NCBI GenBank assembly: GCA_016209155.1
Contig: JACQWU010000292.1
Location: 1-10,110 of the forward strand
DNA: 10,110 nt
Direction of reading: 5' to 3'
Source: Candidatus Desantisiibacteriota bacterium
Lineage (GTDB): Bacteria > JACRDZ01
Shown: one piece after another, positions 6,562 to 10,110 of the stretch
Position numbering within the stretch: the first letter of the stretch is position 1
How the letters are laid out: each line of letters begins with the position of its first letter
Position numbers and translations under genes: made by a program
Notes under the pieces: generated by a model
Databases searched by the model: none
What the model was told of the DNA's origin: nothing
Seen by the model: the letters and a program-made list of their open reading frames with translations, nothing else

Positions 6562-7719
6562 CTATTCCTTATAAATTTTAATAACATTATACAGGGTATC
6601 CCGTTCAACAGGAGTATGTCCTGTTTCTCTAATTAGAGAGATTAACTCTTGTTTTGAGATGTATTGCTCTGTTTCAGCACCCGCAGAATGGGTTATTTTT
6701 TCCTCGACCACAGTACCATCCAGATCATCTACTCCAAAATTAAGAGAAAGTTGTGCAATATCAAGCCCCACCATTATCCAGAAAGATTTTATATGATCAA
6801 AATTATCAAGCATAAGCCTTGCTATCATATACATCTTCAGGTTTTCAAATGCTCCCGGGCGCTTATGGGTATTTTCAAATTCAGTATTTTTTGGATGAAA
6901 AGGCAGCGGGATAAAAGCCTGAAAACCGTCTGTTTTATCCTGCAAATTACGCAAAGATATCAAATGATCAATTATTTCCTCATCGGATTCAAGGTGTCCG
7001 TATAAAAGTGTGGCATTTGAACGAAGTCCAAGTGTATGGGCAGTTTCCATCACTTCCAGCCATTTTTCACCGGAAGCTTTTTTTGGGCATACTTTTTCTC
7101 TTACTTTGGAATTGAAAATTTCAGCGCCGCCGCCCGGCATAGATCCCAGACCGGCATTTTTTAATATGATAAGCACATCTTTTATTGATCTGCCGGATAT
7201 TTGAGAAAAATAATCTATTTCCACTGCCGTAAAAGCCTGAATATGAATCTTTGGCATTTTTTCTTTTAGGCGGCTGATTATATCCACGTAATATTCAAAA
7301 GGCAGATCCGGATGTAAGCCGCTCACGATATGCACTTCGGTTATTCCAAGAGGCAATGAATCAATAGCACGGCGAACCGCTTCATCCGCTGTCATTGAAT
7401 AAGCATCTTTATCATTTTTATCTCTGCTGAAAGCGCAGAACTTACATCTTGATACGCATACATTAGTCAGATTAATATGAAGATTAACATTAAAAAAAAC
7501 GTAATCACCGGTTTTTTTCTTTTTAACATTGTTTGCAAGATTTCCAAGCGCATAAATATCATTTATCTTAAAAAGATTAATACCGTCTTCTTTGCTAAGC
7601 CGTTCACCGGATAAAATTTTATTATTGATTAATTGAATATTATTGTTCAGTTGAAAATCTCCATAACTTGTTGATACCTGAATCTTGCACTTCAGATTCT
7701 GGTGATATGTATGTTTCAT
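6562..7719 (-). CDS. mqnE: Aminofutalosine synthase (radical SAM)
   Basis: MqnE joins 3-enolpyruvylbenzoate to S-adenosylmethionine-derived adenosine with loss of CO2, giving 6-amino-6-deoxyfutalosine, the second pathway step. The cluster motif is CVSRCKFC, at residues 88, 92 and 95 counted from this start. Other marks are IVSGLHPDLPFEYYVDII, PGGGAEIFNSKVREKVCPKK and AFIPLPFHPKNTEFE, with SFWIMVGLDIAQLSLNFGVDDLDG. The last two separate MqnE from MqnC. The start is uncertain. ATG 7719 gives a 4-bp ATGA overlap with the mqnP stop (385 aa); ATG 7743 adds eight residues; neither has a clear ribosome binding site. Aligned to the neighbouring MqnC, the conserved part begins near position 7650. There an in-frame CTG (7648-7650) follows GGAG by 8 nt and would give 362 residues. 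The first 23 residues from 7719 look unlike the family. Confidence 0.93.
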   Translation of the reverse strand: MKHTYHQNLKCKIQVSTSYGDFQLNNNIQLINNKILSGERLSKEDGINLFKINDIYALGNLANNVKKKKTGDYVFFNVNLHINLTNVCVSRCKFCAFSRDKNDKDAYSMTADEAVRRAIDSLPLGITEVHIVSGLHPDLPFEYYVDIISRLKEKMPKIHIQAFTAVEIDYFSQISGRSIKDVLIILKNAGLGSMPGGGAEIFNSKVREKVCPKKASGEKWLEVMETAHTLGLRSNATLLYGHLESDEEIIDHLISLRNLQDKTDGFQAFIPLPFHPKNTEFENTHKRPGAFENLKMYMIARLMLDNFDHIKSFWIMVGLDIAQLSLNFGVDDLDGTVVEEKITHSAGAETEQYISKQELISLIRETGHTPVERDTLYNVIKIYKE

Positions 7720-8588
7720 TTTGTAAAATATAAATCCAGCCATGTAAAAACAAAAATTAATATACTTACAACTCCATTGGTAGTAAAGAAAGCCACATTT
7801 ACCCGCGATAAATCTGAAGGTTTAACAATATGATTTTCGTACCATAGAATTGAGGCAACTGTCAGCACACCAAGAAAATAAAAAATTTGCAATTGGAATA
7901 GAAAACCTGTCAGTAAAAGCAATATAATTGTAATTACATGAAGTAATGAAGTTACTTTTAAAGCAGTTGAAATACCAAAGCGCGATGGAATAGAGAATAA
8001 TCCTTCCTTTCGGTCAAAATCGATATCCTGACAGGCATAAATAATATCAAATCCGGCTGTCCAGAACATTATCGCCATTCCAAGAAGAATCACTTTTAAC
8101 GGAGGTATGGTATTTGTTACCGCAATCCATGTTCCTATCGGAGAAAGGCCAAGAGAAATACCGAGTATAAAATGGCAGAAATAGGTAAATTTTTTAGTAT
8201 AAGAATAAATTATCATAGGTAAAAGCAATATCGGCCAGAAATATCTGCACATAGGAGACAGCATATAAGCTGATAGAATAAAAATTAAAATTGCACTATA
8301 AGTAAAAAGCAGAACTTCTTTTTCTGTTAACAGCTTCTGAGGCAGAGCACGGTTTTTTGTGCGGGGATTGCGTGCGTCTATTTCTCTATCAACATACCGG
8401 TTAAAAGACATTGCAAAAGTTCTGGCGCTTACCATTGCAACCGTAACCCAGAATAAATCACGATTAAACAAAAACCTTCTTCGCGAAAGCAATATTCCAA
8501 GATATGCAAAAGGCAGAGCAAATATTGAATGCTCAATTTTTATCATTTCTAAAAAAGCAGTAAACTTTGAACGTCCTGTTTTACTCAT
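7716..8588 (-). CDS. mqnP: UbiA-family prenyltransferase of the futalosine pathway
   Basis: This 290-residue polytopic membrane enzyme has about eight or nine hydrophobic segments. It is expected to attach the polyprenyl chain to 1,4-dihydroxy-6-naphthoate in the inner membrane. The two Mg-diphosphate motifs of the UbiA superfamily are visible: NRYVDREIDARNPRTKNR at 63-80 (Asn63, Asp67, Asp71) and the second region DIIYACQDIDFDRKEG at 181-196 (Asp188, Asp190, Asp192). The N-terminal MIKIEHSIFALPFAYLG is typical of the menaquinone and UbiA branch rather than the protoheme IX farnesyltransferase branch. Assignment to MqnP rather than UbiA rests on position between mqnL and mqnE. An in-frame stop just upstream fixes ATG 8588 as the first possible ATG, but no good ribosome binding site precedes it. 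The stop TGA overlaps a candidate mqnE start. A 20-bp hairpin separates it from mqnL. Confidence 0.93.
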   Translation of the reverse strand: MSKTGRSKFTAFLEMIKIEHSIFALPFAYLGILLSRRRFLFNRDLFWVTVAMVSARTFAMSFNRYVDREIDARNPRTKNRALPQKLLTEKEVLLFTYSAILIFILSAYMLSPMCRYFWPILLLPMIIYSYTKKFTYFCHFILGISLGLSPIGTWIAVTNTIPPLKVILLGMAIMFWTAGFDIIYACQDIDFDRKEGLFSIPSRFGISTALKVTSLLHVITIILLLLTGFLFQLQIFYFLGVLTVASILWYENHIVKPSDLSRVNVAFFTTNGVVSILIFVFTWLDLYFTK

Positions 8589-8614
8589 AATTGGTGATTA
8601 TCGAATCCTTTAAC

Positions 8615-8634
8615 GGGCTTGATAAATCAAGCCC
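8615..8634. repeat. Perfect stem-loop between mqnL and mqnP, likely a dispersed intergenic element
   Basis: GGGCTTGA (8615-8622) and TCAAGCCC (8627-8634) pair perfectly around TAAA. On the minus strand the hairpin begins 3 nt after the mqnL stop and is preceded by TAGTAG. The plus-strand reading, with CCCCTAC at the right edge, resembles REP-like elements of the form GGGC...GCCCCTAC found in many environmental genomes; this is memory, not a search result. No T-run follows in the direction of transcription, so it is not a standard terminator. It may stabilise the mqnL transcript end or reduce read-through. Confidence 0.75.
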
Positions 8635-8637
8635 CTA

Positions 8638-10077
8638 CTAAAATCCATATTCCTTCCATCTTGTTGTGACAAGTTGTTTTATTTTTTCTTCCATTATTAT
8701 TTCATCAGGCCATGGACGGGGATGCCCTTCTTCCTTCATTTTGCGTGTTGCGTCAATTCCCATTTTTGATCCGTATTTATGTGTCGGACTTGAATGATCC
8801 AAAACATCCAGGGGCCCTTTTTGAAAAAATACATCACGTTCCGGATCAACATTATTGAATACCTTCCATGTAACTTCGGAATAATCCTGCACATTAACTT
8901 CTTCATCAACTATTATAATAACTTTGGAAAACATCATCTGCCCAAGTCCCCATAGCAGGCTTGCAACTTTACGCGCCTGTCCGGGATATTCTTTTTTTAT
9001 TGATACAATTACACAATTGTGAAATACACCCTCAAAAGGTAAAGAGTAATCCACAATTTCCGGAAGCTGAGTCCTTACCAAAGGTAAAAAAATTCTTTCA
9101 GTGGCTTTTCCCATATAACAGTCTTCCATAGGCGGTTTCCCGACAATTGTTGCCGGATAAATTGGTTTTTCTCTGCGGGTGATACATTGAACATGAAATA
9201 CAGGAAATTTTCCCTGTTCAGAATAATAACCGGTATGGTCACCAAAGGGACCTTCATCTCTTAATTCATCAAGAGAGACATATCCTTCAAGAATAAATTC
9301 AGCCTGGGCAGGAACATAGAGATCTACGGTATGAGCTTTAACTATTTCAACAGGCTCTTTCCGCAAAAATCCCGCAAAAATAAGCTCATCAAGTCCCGGA
9401 GGTAAAGGAGCAGTAGCAGAGTAAATTGTTGCAGGATCTCCTCCTAAAACAGCGGCAACTTCCATTTTTTTTCCGAGTTTTTGATGTTCGCGGTAATATT
9501 TAGCACCATCATGATGTGCATGCCAGTGCATACCTGTTGTTGTTTTATCAAAAACCTGCATACGGTACATTCCTAGATTTTGCACACCGGTATTCGGATT
9601 TTTTGTTACAACAAGCGGTAAAGTTATAAATCTTCCGCTATCGCCGGGCCAGCATTTTAAGACCGGCAGTTTATCCAGGTCTATAGATGTTTCTATTACT
9701 TCCTGGCATGGTCCGGATTTGACTTTTTTAGGTTGAAAATCTGCTATTTCTTTAAGTTTTATCAGTACCCCTATTTTTTCCCAGAAAGTTTTTGGCGGTG
9801 AAGACGGGACAAGAGCCATCATACGTTCTGCTATTTTATCAAGGGAGTCTGTAAGAAGAGCGGCGCTCATTCTTTCGAGGCTCGCAAATGTATTTATAAG
9901 TACAGGATAAGGTGAATTTTTTACTTTTTCAAAAAAAAGTGCCGGTCCGTTTTTCTTAACCATACGATCGGCAATTTCAGTTATTTCCAGGTCAGCATCT
10001 ACAGGTACGGATATCCGCTTTAAATCTTTTTTTGTTTCAAGGTATGCAATAAAATCTCTCAGGTTCTGATATGACAA
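8638..10077 (-). CDS. mqnL: UbiD-family decarboxylase of the futalosine pathway
   Basis: This 479-residue UbiD-like enzyme is predicted to decarboxylate the prenylated 1,4-dihydroxy-6-naphthoate made by MqnP, using prenylated FMN supplied by a UbiX-like partner that is not in the window. Visible cofactor-site features are VQNLGMYRMQVF at 165-176 (Asn167, Arg172), the His-rich GMHWHAHHDGAKYYRE at 182-197, DELIFAG with Glu231 (probable metal ligand with Asn167 and a His), and DELRDEGPFGDHTGYYS at 270-286 with the acidic residues of the catalytic Arg-Glu-Glu/Asp network. The C-terminal part (PEIVDYSLPFEG, VSIKKEYPGQARKV, GSKMGIDATRK) follows E. coli UbiD closely. The start is TTG (10075-10077), with AGGAGG 7 nt upstream and an in-frame TGA just beyond (10096-10098). 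It is the first gene of the cluster visible here. Confidence 0.93.
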   Translation of the reverse strand: MSYQNLRDFIAYLETKKDLKRISVPVDADLEITEIADRMVKKNGPALFFEKVKNSPYPVLINTFASLERMSAALLTDSLDKIAERMMALVPSSPPKTFWEKIGVLIKLKEIADFQPKKVKSGPCQEVIETSIDLDKLPVLKCWPGDSGRFITLPLVVTKNPNTGVQNLGMYRMQVFDKTTTGMHWHAHHDGAKYYREHQKLGKKMEVAAVLGGDPATIYSATAPLPPGLDELIFAGFLRKEPVEIVKAHTVDLYVPAQAEFILEGYVSLDELRDEGPFGDHTGYYSEQGKFPVFHVQCITRREKPIYPATIVGKPPMEDCYMGKATERIFLPLVRTQLPEIVDYSLPFEGVFHNCVIVSIKKEYPGQARKVASLLWGLGQMMFSKVIIIVDEEVNVQDYSEVTWKVFNNVDPERDVFFQKGPLDVLDHSSPTHKYGSKMGIDATRKMKEEGHPRPWPDEIIMEEKIKQLVTTRWKEYGF

Positions 10078-10084
10078 AATAGTT

Positions 10085-10090
10085 CCTCCT
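10085..10090 (-). promoter_or_regulatory. Strong ribosome binding site for the TTG start of mqnL
   Basis: AGGAGG on the minus strand lies 7 nt before the TTG at 10075-10077. No in-frame ATG or GTG comes between it and the upstream stop. The perfect site may offset the weak TTG codon. Only 20 bp remain beyond it, so any promoter lies outside the window. Confidence 0.8.
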
Positions 10091-10110
10091 AATACTCATT
10101 TATAACCAAG

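Noticed and set aside
4656-7719. mqnC and mqnE as a recent gene duplication
   Set aside because: They share the radical SAM core and PGGGAEI motif but differ widely elsewhere, as expected of two ancient distinct family members present together in all futalosine-pathway organisms.

Overview
The window is AT-rich bacterial DNA with dense, mostly overlapping genes and good Shine-Dalgarno sites. It suggests a bacterium that makes menaquinone by the futalosine route rather than the classical MenFDHCEB route. A lipobox protein, a CHASE2 membrane protein and menaquinone production fit an anaerobic or microaerophilic, probably diderm, environmental lineage such as a Desulfobacterota- or Nitrospirota-like group. 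That placement is inference; nothing in the window fixes the phylum.

Left part, plus strand (1-4644): the window opens in the last 83 codons of glutamate-5-semialdehyde dehydrogenase (proA). A gap of about 110 bp follows, carrying a degenerate inverted repeat. Next is a 112-aa coiled-coil protein of unknown function, then a short gap with a 20-bp palindrome. After it comes a tight five-gene run: a beta-helix lipoprotein, an inositol-monophosphatase-family enzyme, a Maf/YhdE nucleotide pyrophosphatase, a CHASE2 protein with no output domain, and a 73-aa one-helix membrane protein whose start codon overlaps the CHASE2 stop.

Right part, minus strand (10077 to 4656): a cluster in transcription order mqnL (UbiD-like decarboxylase), mqnP (UbiA-like prenyltransferase), mqnE (aminofutalosine synthase, radical SAM), mqnA (chorismate dehydratase), mqnC (cyclic dehypoxanthinyl futalosine synthase, radical SAM). 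MqnA makes 3-enolpyruvylbenzoate from chorismate, MqnE converts it to aminofutalosine, MqnC cyclises dehypoxanthinyl futalosine, MqnP prenylates 1,4-dihydroxy-6-naphthoate and MqnL decarboxylates the product. The nucleosidase (mqnB or MTAN type), mqnD, the UbiX-like flavin prenyltransferase and the final methyltransferase are not in the window. The two blocks converge and their stop codons are only about 11 bp apart.

No tRNA, rRNA, CRISPR array, transposase or phage gene was seen. The least explained parts are the orphan CHASE2 plus small membrane protein pair, the coiled-coil orphan, and two intergenic inverted repeats that look like dispersed elements. Two sequence anomalies also stand out: an Asp-to-Asn change at a conserved site of the inositol-phosphatase homologue, and an uncertain, possibly non-AUG, start for mqnE.
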